Assembly: GCF_003610465.1 (NCBI RefSeq)
Contig: NZ_RAQI01000006.1
Coordinates: 124,001 to 188,000, forward strand
Direction of reading: 5' to 3'
Length of the DNA: 64,000 bases
Source of the DNA: Xenorhabdus ehlersii
Lineage (GTDB): Bacteria > Pseudomonadota > Gammaproteobacteria > Enterobacterales > Enterobacteriaceae
The notes under the pieces are model-generated. The model was given only the letters and a program-made list of their open reading frames with translations. It made no database searches and was not told where the DNA came from. The stretch's first letter is position 1. Each line of letters starts with the position of its first letter. Positions 1-10,882 of this stretch are shown here, one piece after another. The position numbers were made by a program, and so were the translations under genes.

Positions 1-246
1 GTAAAACCTGGCTCATTTGACCCAGACCAAATGACAGATTTCACTACTCCTGGCGTTTCCATATTTATGCTTGTGCCTTCATATGGTGATTCCAATCAGA
101 ATTTTAAACTGATGTTACAGGCAGCACAGCGCATCGCTGCCGATGTGGGAGGCGTAGTTCTGGATGGTGAGCGCAAGTTGCTGACACCACAGATGATCGA
201 ACTCTATAAGGCGCGTATCCGTGATACGCTCAATGTCAGTGAATAA
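1..246 (+). CDS. zipA: Cell division protein ZipA, C-terminal part
   Basis: The window opens inside a reading frame that is already open at base 1 and ends with TAA. The 81 residues match the end of Zip[12 protein letters not shown], then a [13 protein letters not shown] segment, ending RDTLNVSE. This is the C-terminal FtsZ-binding domain. ZipA is an inner-membrane protein that tethers FtsZ to the membrane at the division septum. The N-terminal anchor and the proline/glutamine-rich linker lie outside the window. ligA follows on the same strand after a terminator, the usual enterobacterial order. Confidence 0.93.
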   Translation, partial: VKPGSFDPDQMTDFTTPGVSIFMLVPSYGDSNQNFKLMLQAAQRIAADVGGVVLDGERKLLTPQMIELYKARIRDTLNVSE

Positions 247-269
247 CCTCTCTTTTTATTAGTATCAAG

Positions 270-291
270 CCCCCGCTAGTCGGGGGTTTTT
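270..291 (+). terminator. Rho-independent terminator after zipA
   Basis: A six-base-pair G/C stem (CCCCCG paired with CGGGGG, five-base loop CTAGT) is followed directly by a run of T. It lies 24 bases after the zipA stop and about 20 bases before ligA, so some ligA expression may come from read-through. Confidence 0.85.
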
Positions 292-303
292 CATCTCTGG
301 TGA

Positions 304-2328
<2,025 letters not shown>

Positions 2329-2361
2329 TATGTCTTCTACTTAGGGAGGCGATTATTAAAG

Positions 2362-2455
2362 TGTGATCGAGTTAGCTAAATAGAGACATGTAACCACCTA
2401 AATAGTAAATTAGTGTGATAGTAATCAAAATTTACTATTATGTGTTACATAAAAT
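2362..2455 (+). promoter_or_regulatory. nupC promoter with two CRP-like sites
   Basis: A -10-like TAAAAT lies at 2450-2455. A CRP-like site TGTGA-N6-TCAAA at 2414-2429 is centred about 41 bases before the expected start of transcription (near 2462). A second TGTGA half-site at 2362-2366 is exactly 52 bases further upstream, although its right half is poor. This spacing resembles the CRP-CytR-CRP arrangement of deoP2-type nucleoside promoters. No good -35 is seen, which fits class II CRP activation. CytR binding between the two sites is inference. Confidence 0.5.
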
Positions 2456-2498
2456 ACAGATGTAAATTTGCACAGAATCGTGTTTGGAGCTCTTCTTT

Positions 2499-3695
2499 AT
2501 GTCTATATCTCATATTTTACATTTTTTCCTCTCATTAGTGGTCATTGGCGGCCTGGCGGTTTTGGCAAGTAATAACCGGAAGGGTATTAAGATTCGTTAT
2601 ATTATTCAGTTAATTATAATTGAACTCTTTCTGGCCTGGTTCTTCCTGAACTCTAACGTGGGTTTGGGGGTCGTTAAAGGATTTGACGATTTATTTGTCC
2701 ATCTATTGTCTTATGCAGCGAAAGGGACCAGCTTTGTTTTCGGTGGCATGATAGAAGCAAATCTGGCCTTTTTCTTCCTAAATGTATTGTGTCCTATCAT
2801 TTTTATTTCCGCCCTGATTGGTATTTTGCAACACATCAAAGTATTGCCAATTATTATTCGTGTAATAGGTACAATACTGTCTAAAATCAATGGCATGGGT
2901 AAACTGGAATCATTTAATGCGGTGAGTTCATTGATTCTGGGGCAGTCAGAGAACTTCATTGCTTATAAGAATGTGTTGGGCAACATGTCTGAACGCCGGA
3001 TGTATACGATGGCGGCAACAGCAATGTCTACCGTATCTATGGCTATCGTCGGGGCTTACATGACGATGCTGGATGCAAAATATGTGGTTGCGGCACTGAT
3101 CCTCAATATGTTCAGCACTTTTATCATCTTATCTCTCATCAATCCTTACTCTGTTGAGAATGAAGAAGATATCCATATGAGCAACCTCCACGAGGGGCAA
3201 AGTTTCTTTGAAATGCTGGGCGATTATATTCTGGCGGGTTTCAAAGTTGCTTTGATTGTCACTGCGATGTTGATCGGTTTTATTGCCTTGATTGCAGGAA
3301 TTAACGCAATTTTCCATCTGGTATTTGGTATTACTTTCCAGGAGTGTATGGGATATGTGTTTTATCCGTTTGCATGGATCATTGGTATTCCAAGTGATGA
3401 AGCGCTGAAAGTCGGCAGTATCATGGCAACCAAGTTGGTTTCCAACGAATTTGTGGCGATGCAGAGCCTGCAAGAGATGTCTGCTCAACTAAGTGAACAT
3501 TCGAAAGGTATTCTGTCCGTATTTTTGGTTTCTTTCGCTAACTTCGGTTCCATTGGGATTATTTCTGGCGCTGTTAAAGGGCTGGATGAACAACAGGGTA
3601 ATGCTGTTGCGCGCTTTGGCTTGAAATTGCTGTTTGGTTCAACGCTGGTGAGTTTCCTGTCCGCAGCAATTACCGGACTGATTTTGAGCCTCTAA
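2499..3695 (+). CDS. nupC: Nucleoside:H+ symporter NupC
   Basis: A 398-residue polytopic inner-membrane protein of the concentrative nucleoside transporter family, very close to E. coli NupC (400 residues). It imports pyrimidine nucleosides and adenosine with protons. Recognisable stretches are [43 protein letters not shown] and [10 protein letters not shown], the core substrate- and cation-binding hairpins of the family. The ATG at 2499 is preferred over an in-frame TTG at 2484, because GGAG at 2486-2489 is then a Shine-Dalgarno nine bases upstream. The gene stands alone, with its own CRP-type promoter and a strong terminator. Confidence 0.96.
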   Translation: MSISHILHFFLSLVVIGGLAVLASNNRKGIKIRYIIQLIIIELFLAWFFLNSNVGLGVVKGFDDLFVHLLSYAAKGTSFVFGGMIEANLAFFFLNVLCPIIFISALIGILQHIKVLPIIIRVIGTILSKINGMGKLESFNAVSSLILGQSENFIAYKNVLGNMSERRMYTMAATAMSTVSMAIVGAYMTMLDAKYVVAALILNMFSTFIILSLINPYSVENEEDIHMSNLHEGQSFFEMLGDYILAGFKVALIVTAMLIGFIALIAGINAIFHLVFGITFQECMGYVFYPFAWIIGIPSDEALKVGSIMATKLVSNEFVAMQSLQEMSAQLSEHSKGILSVFLVSFANFGSIGIISGAVKGLDEQQGNAVARFGLKLLFGSTLVSFLSAAITGLILSL

Positions 3696-3727
3696 TCTGT
3701 TTCATTAGATTTGATAGAAAACAATCG

Positions 3728-3758
3728 AAAGTGGCGTTCTGGCGGGCGCCACTTTTTT
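3728..3758 (+). terminator. Rho-independent terminator after nupC
   Basis: The stem AAAGTGGCG pairs with CGCCACTTT over a ten-base loop, and the right arm runs into six T residues. It lies about 35 bases after the nupC stop. Confidence 0.88.
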
Positions 3759-3801
3759 ATATTCATAGTCTTATATTCATAGTGAGATAATGAGGTTGAT
3801 T

Positions 3802-4020
3802 ATGATGAACAAAGAAAACTTGTTGGAAATAGCGAATACAGCTATGCCATTTGGTAAATATAAAGGGCGAATGTTAATTGATTTGCCGGAAGAGTATTTA
3901 CTTTGGTTTGTCCGCAAAGGGGAGTTCCCACAGGGAAAACTGGGAGCATTGATGGAAATGACGCTTGCAATAAAAATTGAAGGATTGGACTCGCTGGTAA
4001 AACCGTTGAAAGGAACCTGA
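3802..4020 (+). CDS. Small DUF3820 protein, YpeB-like
   Basis: A 72-residue protein with the DUF3820 signature MPFGKYKGRMLIDLPEEYL followed by WFVRKGEFPQGKLG, almost the same as E. coli YpeB, which lies beside ligA. Family members are sometimes annotated as quorum-sensing-regulated virulence factors, but no biochemical role is established. The ATG at 3802 is preferred over 3790 because GAGG (3792-3795) precedes it as a ribosome-binding site; the adjacent ATG at 3805 is also possible. The stop codon overlaps the start of the next small ORF (TGATG), suggesting coupled translation. Confidence 0.8.
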   Translation: MMNKENLLEIANTAMPFGKYKGRMLIDLPEEYLLWFVRKGEFPQGKLGALMEMTLAIKIEGLDSLVKPLKGT

Positions 4021-4175
4021 TGGATAAAGTTTTTTTGTTCATTGCAGTTGGACCAGGTTATGTTGATACTCCGTACATGCAAACCCTGCCTACAGATGTC
4101 AGAGAATGGATGGCAAATAGTCATCCAATGAAACGTGTAAATACAATAAATGATGACAGGGACAGGCTCTTATAG
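4020..4175 (+). CDS. 51-residue hypothetical protein coupled to the DUF3820 gene
   Basis: The ATG overlaps the stop of the preceding gene by one base (TGATG), a classic arrangement for translational reinitiation. The predicted 51-residue product begins MDKVFLFIAVGPGYVD, contains MQTLPTDVREWMANSHPMK and ends in a charged tail NDDRDRLL. I do not recognise it. It is soluble-looking, with no clear membrane segment. It could be a genuine small protein or the surviving start of a longer gene. No frameshifted continuation is seen in the 100 bases before the alanine tRNA. Confidence 0.45.
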   Translation: MDKVFLFIAVGPGYVDTPYMQTLPTDVREWMANSHPMKRVNTINDDRDRLL

Positions 4176-4275
4176 CCAATTTTTTTAATAATCGACCTTA
4201 ACCCTTAATGGGATTACGAATACAGCGATATAAGAAAAATCCCTGAAAACTTGCGTCTTCAGGGATTAAGAATTT

Positions 4276-4351
<76 letters not shown>

Positions 4352-4417
4352 ACGAATGTGGTTCAGGTTTTGAATACCAAATACTGATTACTCTGATGAG
4401 TAAGTAAGATAAGTATT

Positions 4418-4493
<76 letters not shown>

Positions 4494-4520
4494 AAATCAA
4501 AATTCTGTAGAACGGGGCGA

Positions 4521-4549
4521 ATCATATGAAAACCAGAGAATTCTGTCAA
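4521..4549 (-). promoter_or_regulatory. Promoter of the alanine tRNA operon
   Basis: Read on the minus strand: -35 TTGACA (4544-4549), a 17-base spacer, -10 TATGAT (4521-4526), then a GC-rich discriminator TCGCCCC. Near-consensus boxes with a GC discriminator are typical of stringently controlled tRNA promoters. Confidence 0.85.
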
Positions 4550-4615
4550 TGAATTCATTAACATTCTCTGTGTAAGCGCTGAAAAAGCCGTCAGTGACCA
4601 GTCTGGAGGGTAACA

Positions 4616-4650
4616 AATCAAGGCACTGTAATAAATTGAGTGCCTTGATT
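4616..4650 (-). terminator. Hairpin downstream of gltX
   Basis: A 12-bp perfect stem (AATCAAGGCACT with AGTGCCTTGATT, 11-base loop) lies 41 bases beyond the gltX stop on the minus strand. The T-tract after it is weak (GATTTGTT), so termination efficiency is uncertain. Confidence 0.55.
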
Positions 4651-4690
4651 ATTCACGCCACATTATGACGTAACATCGGTAAATGACGAT

Positions 4691-6106
4691 TTATTGCGCT
4701 TCACGCTGAGCAATATAAACCAGTGCCTTATCAATACGAGATAATGAACGAGCTTGGTTAATAGCATGGATTGTTACATCAACACTCGGAGACTGACCCG
4801 CACCTGTAACAGCAACACGCAGTGGCATGCCTACCTTACCCATCCCAACTTCCAGTTCGTCAGCCGTCGCCTGAATAGCGTGATGGATATTCTCAGGTGT
4901 CCATTCAGTTATCGCTGCCAGTTTCGCACGGGCAACTTCTAATGGCTGGCGAGCAACAGGACGCAGATGTTTTTTCGCGGCATCTGCATCAAACTCGGCA
5001 AATTCTTCATAGAAATAACGGCAAGATTCAGCCATTTCTTTCAAGGTCTTGCAGCGCTCACCCAACAGTTTGATCAAATCAACCAGTTCTGGACCTGTGC
5101 GAGTATCAATACCTTGCTGTTCAATATGCCACGCTAAATGTACAGCAACTTTTTCTGCTGGCAGAGTATTAATGTAGTGATGGTTCAACCATTGCAATTT
5201 TTCCGTATTGAATGCACTGGCAGATTTGCTGATGGCATCAAGGCTAAACAGTTCAGTCATTTCTTCAACGGTGAAAATTTCCTGATCACCATGTGACCAG
5301 CCCATACGAACCAGATAGTTCAACAGTGCTTCTGGCAGATAACCATCATCACGGTATTGCATTACGCTGACTGCACCGTGGCGTTTGGACAGTTTTTTAC
5401 CATCGTCGCCGAGGATCATAGAAACATGGGCATATTCTGGGACAGGTGCGCCAAGCGCTTTCAGGATATTGATCTGACGTGGGGTATTGTTGATATGGTC
5501 TTCACCACGAATAACATGGGTGATTTCCATATCCCAATCATCAATTACCACACAGAAGTTATAAGTTGGTGAGCCGTCGGTACGGCGAATGATCAAATCG
5601 TCCAGCTCTTGGTTACTGAATTCAATCGGGCCACGGATACTGTCATTAAAAACGACAGACCCTTCTTGTGGGTTGCGGAAACGCACAACATGTGGCTCAT
5701 CGTGACTATGCTGGCACTCGTTATCACGGCATTTTCCGTCATAACGTGGTTTTTCACCATTAGCCATCTGAGTTTCACGCAATTGTTCCAAACGCTCTTT
5801 AGAGCAATAGCAACGATAAGCAGTACCTTGCTCTAACATTTCATCAATAACCTGGTTGTAACGGTCGAAACGTTTGGTCTGATAATAAGGGCCTTCATCC
5901 CAATTCAGATTTAACCAGTTCATCCCGTCCATAATTGCGTCGATGGCTTCTTGGGTAGAACGTTCCAGATCGGTATCTTCGATGCGAAGAACAAATTCAC
6001 CTTGATTGTGGCGACTGTATAACCAGGAATAAAGAGCAGTACGCGCACCACCAACATGCAGATAGCCAGTAGGACTTGGTGCAAAACGGGTTTTAATTTT
6101 ACTCAT
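4691..6106 (-). CDS. gltX: Glutamyl-tRNA synthetase GltX
   Basis: A 471-residue class I aminoacyl-tRNA synthetase, the same length as E. coli GltX. It charges tRNA-Glu with glutamate in the cytosol. The Rossmann fold carries the HIGH-type signature [14 protein letters not shown] near residue 8 and the KMSKS-type loop KLSKRHG near residue 238. A zinc-type cysteine region follows [11 protein letters not shown], with CRDNECQH further on. The C-terminal half is the anticodon-binding domain. It is flanked by tRNA clusters on both sides, as in E. coli, and transcribed away from the valine/lysine tRNAs. Confidence 0.97.
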   Translation of the reverse strand: MSKIKTRFAPSPTGYLHVGGARTALYSWLYSRHNQGEFVLRIEDTDLERSTQEAIDAIMDGMNWLNLNWDEGPYYQTKRFDRYNQVIDEMLEQGTAYRCYCSKERLEQLRETQMANGEKPRYDGKCRDNECQHSHDEPHVVRFRNPQEGSVVFNDSIRGPIEFSNQELDDLIIRRTDGSPTYNFCVVIDDWDMEITHVIRGEDHINNTPRQINILKALGAPVPEYAHVSMILGDDGKKLSKRHGAVSVMQYRDDGYLPEALLNYLVRMGWSHGDQEIFTVEEMTELFSLDAISKSASAFNTEKLQWLNHHYINTLPAEKVAVHLAWHIEQQGIDTRTGPELVDLIKLLGERCKTLKEMAESCRYFYEEFAEFDADAAKKHLRPVARQPLEVARAKLAAITEWTPENIHHAIQATADELEVGMGKVGMPLRVAVTGAGQSPSVDVTIHAINQARSLSRIDKALVYIAQREAQ

Positions 6107-6331
6107 CAGGAATTGCCTTAATTACGTTTCTCTTTATTAGAGAGCGTGTTGGATGATTGAAGTAACAACAGTGGGAGTTATTTTATCACTGCACTTCAAT
6201 TCCTCAATGGCGTTAACGGCAGGTTATTGAGAAAAGCTAAAATAACCCGCCTAAATGATACCATTACGTGACTATAATTGTTTCATTCTGTTTAATTTTA
6301 CGACGAACGATTGTTTTAGTGATAAAAAGCG

Positions 6332-6359
6332 TTGACTCACTTCGAACTATCCCTATAAT
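6332..6359 (+). promoter_or_regulatory. Promoter of the valine-lysine tRNA operon
   Basis: -35 TTGACT (6332-6337), a 16-base spacer and -10 TATAAT (6354-6359), followed by the GC-containing discriminator GCGACTCC. The first tRNA begins 17 bases later, so all six tRNAs probably come from this start. Confidence 0.88.
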
Positions 6360-6376
6360 GCGACTCCATCACGACG

Positions 6377-6452
6377 GGGCGATTAGCTCAGTTGGTAGAG
6401 CATCTCCCTTACAAGGAGGGGGTCATCAGTTCGAATCTGGTATCGCCCACCA
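6377..6452 (+). tRNA. tRNA-Val (TAC), copy 1
   Basis: A 76-base gene GGGCGATTAGCTCAG ending CGCCCACCA, anticodon TAC within CTCCCTTACAAGGAG, CCA encoded. Equivalent to valU/X/Y beside gltX in E. coli. All three copies here are identical. Confidence 0.97.
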
Positions 6453-6486
6453 TATTTCTCGTAGTGATAAAAATGATTTTGTGATT

Positions 6487-6562
6487 GGGCGATTAGCTCA
6501 GTTGGTAGAGCATCTCCCTTACAAGGAGGGGGTCATCAGTTCGAATCTGGTATCGCCCACCA
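6487..6562 (+). tRNA. tRNA-Val (TAC), copy 2
   Basis: Identical in sequence to copies 1 and 3. It is separated from copy 1 by a 34-base AT-rich spacer, and both spacers are unlike each other. Confidence 0.97.
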
Positions 6563-6607
6563 ATCATAAATCAGTGGTATTGATGTCGTTAATAGTCATC
6601 GTGAAGT

Positions 6608-6683
6608 GGGCGATTAGCTCAGTTGGTAGAGCATCTCCCTTACAAGGAGGGGGTCATCAGTTCGAATCTGGTATCGCCCACCA
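6608..6683 (+). tRNA. tRNA-Val (TAC), copy 3
   Basis: The third identical valine tRNA. Anticodon TAC and encoded CCA, followed by a 46-base spacer before the lysine tRNAs. Confidence 0.97.
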
Positions 6684-6729
6684 CTTCATCGGGTTGTTTC
6701 GTCTCCAGTATCACATTGATATTTAGAAT

Positions 6730-6805
6730 GGGTCGTTAGCTCAGTCGGTAGAGCAGTTGACTTTTAATCAATTGGTCGCAGGTTCGAATCCTGCACGACC
6801 CACCA
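6730..6805 (+). tRNA. tRNA-Lys (TTT), copy 1
   Basis: A 76-base gene GGGTCGTTAGCTCAG with anticodon TTT in GACTTTTAATC, T-arm GGTTCGAATCC and encoded CCA. Corresponds to lysV of the E. coli valUXY-lysV operon. Confidence 0.97.
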
Positions 6806-6835
6806 TTTAAATATCAAAATCAAAATTATCTAATC

Positions 6836-6911
6836 GGGTCGTTAGCTCAGTCGGTAGAGCAGTTGACTTTTAATCAATTGGTCGCAGGTTCGAATCCTGC
6901 ACGACCCACCA
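6836..6911 (+). tRNA. tRNA-Lys (TTT), copy 2
   Basis: Identical to copy 1. The 30-base spacers after copies 1 and 2 are the same length and differ at only a few bases, so the lysine repeats probably arose by tandem duplication of gene plus spacer. Confidence 0.97.
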
Positions 6912-6941
6912 TTTAGATACCAAAATCAGAATTACCTAATC

Positions 6942-7017
6942 GGGTCGTTAGCTCAGTCGGTAGAGCAGTTGACTTTTAATCAATTGGTCGCAGGTTCGAA
7001 TCCTGCACGACCCACCA
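6942..7017 (+). tRNA. tRNA-Lys (TTT), copy 3
   Basis: The third identical lysine tRNA and the last gene of the operon. The 89 bases between it and the convergent aldolase gene show no obvious terminator hairpin. Confidence 0.97.
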
Positions 7018-7106
7018 TTTCATCCCAGCATTTCTTATCAGGAAATCGCTTACCTTAGCGTAATATCCCCTTAATACTTTTTCTTCTGATATATAGAATC
7101 TCGCGG

Positions 7107-7754
7107 CTATTTTACCTTTAGTCCATAACTTTTGAATTTTTCCAGCACTTGCTGCATTTCTGCCGGAGAAAGTATCGGAACTGTTCCTATAATTGGCAGC
7201 ACTTTTAAATAAAGTTGTGCCAATATCTCAATTTCATTGGCCAGCCATAGCGCTTTTTCCAGATTAACTTCCATTGCAATCATGCCATGATGCTGCATCA
7301 ATAATGCCTTACTGTATGCGATCCCCTTTTTTACATTGTCAGCTAATTCAGTCGTCCCAAAAGTGGCATAGGGAATGCAGGGAACATGATCAGTACCTGT
7401 AACGGCAACCATATAGTGGATAGCAGGTATGGCATGATTGAGAATAGAGACTGCCGTGGCATTAACAGCATGGTTATGTACAACGGCATTGAGATTAGAA
7501 CGTGCTTGATAGCAAGAGAGATGAAAATGCCATTCGCTTGAAGGCACCTTATCGGCTTCATATTCCCCCTGATTACTGACAAATACGATTTGATCAGCCG
7601 TTAGCTTTTCATAAGGTATGCCACTGGGAGTAATCAGAAAACCGGCTTGATAGCGGGCACTGATATTGCCCGATGTCCCTTGGTTCAATCCAAGCGCGTT
7701 CATTTTGAGACAAGTTTCAATAATCTCTTGGGCGATTTGCTCTCTATTCATCAT
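7107..7754 (-). CDS. FucA-like class II aldolase (DHAP-shunt aldolase)
   Basis: A 215-residue protein, the length of E. coli L-fuculose-1-phosphate aldolase FucA and similar along its length (GLNQGTSGNISARY, ITPSGIPYEKL, PSSEWHFH, VVHNHAV, QHHGMIA). The conserved zinc and catalytic set Glu (PSSEW), His-X-His (VHNHA) and the later His (QHHG) are all present. It is the third gene of an mtnK-mtnA operon with no fucose genes nearby. Established work on the DHAP shunt assigns such aldolases to cleaving 5-methylthioribulose-1-phosphate or 5-deoxyribulose-1-phosphate to DHAP plus an aldehyde, so that role is inferred here. The alternative is an MtnB-type dehydratase, but the FucA resemblance is much stronger. 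The start could be either of two adjacent ATGs. Confidence 0.85.
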   Translation of the reverse strand: MMNREQIAQEIIETCLKMNALGLNQGTSGNISARYQAGFLITPSGIPYEKLTADQIVFVSNQGEYEADKVPSSEWHFHLSCYQARSNLNAVVHNHAVNATAVSILNHAIPAIHYMVAVTGTDHVPCIPYATFGTTELADNVKKGIAYSKALLMQHHGMIAMEVNLEKALWLANEIEILAQLYLKVLPIIGTVPILSPAEMQQVLEKFKSYGLKVK

Positions 7755-7778
7755 TTTTACCTTGCATGATAATGACGG

Positions 7779-8873
7779 TTACCCACACAGATCAGGGAAA
7801 AGCGCCCGTAATCCTTCCGCACTGGCATCACAAATCCCACGTTCAGTAATCAATCCGGTGATAAGTTCAGCAGGTGTAACATCAAAAGCATAGTTTTCGC
7901 AAGATGTTCCATGTGGCGCTGTGTTGACCCAGCTTCGTAGACCTTCAGGTGTGATGCCATATACGTGGGATTGTTCTTCACCTGAACGTAGCTCAATGGG
8001 AATTTCTTTTACGCCATCCCAGACTGTTAAATCCAGTGTAGGAGATGGCAGGGCAACGTAAAAAGGCACCTGATTGGCTTTGGCTGCTAATGCCTTGAGG
8101 TAAGTACCGATTTTGTTGCATACATCGCCTCGAGCAGTTGTCCGGTCTGTGCCAACAATACAGAGATCCACTTTGCCATGTTGCATCAAATGCCCACCGG
8201 CGTTATCAGCAATTAAAGTATGTGGTACACCATGTGAACCCAATTCGAAAGCAGTTAACCCTCCTTGATTACGTGGGCGGGTTTCATCAACCCAGACATG
8301 AACCTTGATCCCGACATCATGTGCCATATAAATTGGCGCCAGAGCCGTCCCCCAATCTACCGTCGCGAGCCAGCCGGCATTGCAGTGAGTCAAAATATTG
8401 ACCGTTTCGCCTGTTGATTTGGTTTCTGCGATACTCTGGATTATTTTTAATCCATGCTCACCAATTTTGTGACAGAATTCCACATCTTCATTTGCAATTT
8501 CATTGGCGATACGATAAGCCGTTGTTTCACGTTGTGAATGTTCGAGATTTTCTAGTACTCGATAAGTTCGCTCCAAAGCCCACTTTAAATTGATCGCAGT
8601 AGGGCGGGTTTTCACCAAAACATTGTAAGCTTGTTGCAGACTTTCATCGCTACTTTCTTGATGCATTGCCAAAGCCATACCATATGCGGCGACGGCACCA
8701 ATCAAAGGCGCTCCCCGTACCCACATTTCTTTGATGGCTGTTGCAGCATCTTGCATAGTGCGTAGTTGAATAGTCTGCACTTCAAAAGGAAGTTTGGTTT
8801 GGTCGAAAATTTCGACGGTATAACCATCGCTGGCAAGCCAAACAGAACGGTAATGAATGCCGTTAATTTTCAT
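7779..8873 (-). CDS. mtnA: Methylthioribose-1-phosphate isomerase MtnA
   Basis: A 364-residue member of the eIF2B-alpha-like isomerase family. It converts 5-methylthioribose-1-phosphate (and 5-deoxyribose-1-phosphate) to the ribulose form. Conserved family segments are [15 protein letters not shown] near residue 51, [17 protein letters not shown] with the catalytic cysteine, [12 protein letters not shown], and the [18 protein letters not shown] aspartate region. It lies nine bases downstream of mtnK and 24 bases before the aldolase on the same strand, so the three form one operon. Confidence 0.95.
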   Translation of the reverse strand: MKINGIHYRSVWLASDGYTVEIFDQTKLPFEVQTIQLRTMQDAATAIKEMWVRGAPLIGAVAAYGMALAMHQESSDESLQQAYNVLVKTRPTAINLKWALERTYRVLENLEHSQRETTAYRIANEIANEDVEFCHKIGEHGLKIIQSIAETKSTGETVNILTHCNAGWLATVDWGTALAPIYMAHDVGIKVHVWVDETRPRNQGGLTAFELGSHGVPHTLIADNAGGHLMQHGKVDLCIVGTDRTTARGDVCNKIGTYLKALAAKANQVPFYVALPSPTLDLTVWDGVKEIPIELRSGEEQSHVYGITPEGLRSWVNTAPHGTSCENYAFDVTPAELITGLITERGICDASAEGLRALFPDLCG

Positions 8874-8882
8874 ATCAATCTC

Positions 8883-10148
8883 TTAACACTGTGCAATATA
8901 ACGTCTGATTAGCGAAAAAGTGGGATAATTTTCTCCATTGACTACCAATTCTCGTGCCAGTTTTAGTGCCCGTTTTTCACAGATAGCGCGCTGGGTTTGA
9001 TCTTCAATTTGTTTAAAATCGGCAACACCGGCAAACCCAACAATACGACGATTAATTTCTAAGCCAGCATAGGCGAGTGTGTCTTTAAATAAGGTGGATA
9101 GAAAGTTATCTTGCACTGTTTTTAAGAAGGAAGCATCGAATGTGCCCTGTTGATAAAGCACGACAGGATAGGCATCCCCAATGTCTTTTTCATTCCATAA
9201 TTGGCGAAAATGGCGTTCAAACACCGACCAGGTTGTTTCTATTTGCCCTAAAAGCCATGTCTGGTAATCAACGCACTGGGCATTATTTTCTCGCAGGGCT
9301 GGCTGGGCGAAGTAAGCCATCAATAAATTACCGATATAGTTACCGATATCAAACGCCATTGGTCCCATAAAACTAAATTCTGGATCAATAACTTTGGTGG
9401 AATTTGGCGTCACCATGATTGAGCCGGAATGGAGATCACCATGCAGCAAAGCTTGTGTTTGCGTCATGAATTGATACTTATACTGCATGGCGGCTTGAAT
9501 GAGTGCTCGATCTTGCCAAATGGAGTCAATCTCATCGTCAAGTTGGGGGGCAGTCCAGTTATTTCTCTCTGCGTTAAAATAGGGTTCAGTAAAAATCAGA
9601 TCTTCAGTGATCTTGCAAAGTTCATGATTATTAACGAAGAGAGCAGTAAGATTTTTTTTATCTTTACCAGCCATGCCAATATCGGAGGTATGGAACAGCG
9701 TATTCGCAAGGAAAATGCCAATATCTTCGGCGAGATGGGGAAACTTTTCTCCGGCAATAAGGCGATTGCGCAGGATGATATGCTGAGATAAATACTCCAT
9801 GACAAAGAGAGACATTTTCTCATCATAAAAATAGACATCAGGAACATATTCTTTGGCGACTTTTTTTTCTTCAATTAGAGCATGATATTCAAAATGCGCA
9901 CGAACAAGGGAAAGTGGCCATGATTCACCCGCAGCCCGTACATAAGGCAGGGCTTGTTTGACGACAATCGTTTTTTCTTTTCCAGAGACGATAAATACTA
10001 AATTAAGATTTCCATCACCCACTTCTTGAATTTGCCAGGTTTCAGGGGAACCGCCTGGTGAAATGGTGGTTGGTAAATTTTTAGCAAGATAATGTGATAA
10101 AGATTCGCAAGTTTGTGGAATATATCCTGTAGGAAGATGAGCAGACAT
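8883..10148 (-). CDS. mtnK: 5-Methylthioribose kinase MtnK
   Basis: A 421-residue aminoglycoside-phosphotransferase-fold kinase. It phosphorylates 5-methylthioribose, released from methylthioadenosine, at C1. The catalytic loop LLHGDLHSGSI and the metal-binding DPEFSFMGPMAFDIGNY are intact, and an N-terminal glycine-rich loop GDGNLNLVF is present. An AGGAT ribosome-binding site precedes the ATG. It is the first gene of the mtnK-mtnA-aldolase operon. No mtnB, mtnC or mtnD is visible, so the full methionine salvage route is not encoded here. Confidence 0.95.
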   Translation of the reverse strand: MSAHLPTGYIPQTCESLSHYLAKNLPTTISPGGSPETWQIQEVGDGNLNLVFIVSGKEKTIVVKQALPYVRAAGESWPLSLVRAHFEYHALIEEKKVAKEYVPDVYFYDEKMSLFVMEYLSQHIILRNRLIAGEKFPHLAEDIGIFLANTLFHTSDIGMAGKDKKNLTALFVNNHELCKITEDLIFTEPYFNAERNNWTAPQLDDEIDSIWQDRALIQAAMQYKYQFMTQTQALLHGDLHSGSIMVTPNSTKVIDPEFSFMGPMAFDIGNYIGNLLMAYFAQPALRENNAQCVDYQTWLLGQIETTWSVFERHFRQLWNEKDIGDAYPVVLYQQGTFDASFLKTVQDNFLSTLFKDTLAYAGLEINRRIVGFAGVADFKQIEDQTQRAICEKRALKLARELVVNGENYPTFSLIRRYIAQC

Positions 10149-10337
10149 TATTTTTCATCCTGATAATTTCATGAAGGAAAGTTCATAAATTGCACAGCGA
10201 TAACTCATTCTGCTGTAATGAAATTTACATTTGTTAACTATAGATATGCAAAAGTAAGGTGTCTGTGATGGGACTAACGAATTCCTCTTGAGTGAAATAT
10301 TCTGTTTTTTATTCGACTAATATCAAACGAGTATCAA

Positions 10338-10709
10338 CTATGGTTGAGATTTTGGCAGAGGGGGAAGGCCATAAGCAGCTCTGGCACGATCACAACTTTC
10401 ATTATAATCTTCTGTTTCCCAGGCCTGGGGAAATTCCCTGCAAGGAGAGGGCCTTTTATCATAGATAGAACAGGAAACCGATTTACCAATTTCACCACAT
10501 AAATTGATACATCGGGGGTGAGCTTCGTTTGTGCCTTTCATGCAGCGCATGAAATCATTTAATTTTTCGGTCATAGATACGGGAACTGTACCGCCACCAT
10601 CCTCAGCTTCAGCCCAATAAAATGAAACACGAAAATATGCACAGCAAGCACCGCAGCTAATACAGGGATTGTCTTGTAACTTAGATTGAGAAATTAACGT
10701 CTTACTCAT
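10338..10709 (-). CDS. YkgJ-family cysteine cluster protein
   Basis: A 123-residue protein built around a metal-binding cysteine cluster: [19 protein letters not shown] near the start, [19 protein letters not shown] in the middle and RPSPCREFP later. This is the UPF0153/YkgJ zinc- or iron-chelating family. Members are widespread and mostly uncharacterised; no catalytic role should be assumed. There is no signal peptide, so it is likely cytosolic. It stands alone between mtnK and a glycosyltransferase with intergenic gaps on both sides. Confidence 0.85.
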   Translation of the reverse strand: MSKTLISQSKLQDNPCISCGACCAYFRVSFYWAEAEDGGGTVPVSMTEKLNDFMRCMKGTNEAHPRCINLCGEIGKSVSCSIYDKRPSPCREFPQAWETEDYNESCDRARAAYGLPPLPKSQP

Positions 10710-10882
10710 ACCAGAGTCACTATCTGATGTTTAAGATATATACTTAGGTAAAATAACCTTTCCTCAAAAGCCCGTTCTCCAATGGAAAGCGAGCCTCCTT
10801 AAAAATAAATTATGTTGTCAAATTATATCTATTTTCAAGATAAATTTATATCTTTTGGATGTAATTGAAGTTATTTAATAAA

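Noticed and set aside
6268..6726. Apparent 152-residue frame over the valine tRNAs
   Set aside because: It translates the three identical tRNA-Val genes; the repeated peptide is an artefact.
7107..7754. Assignment as MtnB methylthioribulose-1-phosphate dehydratase
   Set aside because: Length, zinc-site spacing and segment matches follow FucA-type aldolases much more closely, and mtnC/mtnD are absent.
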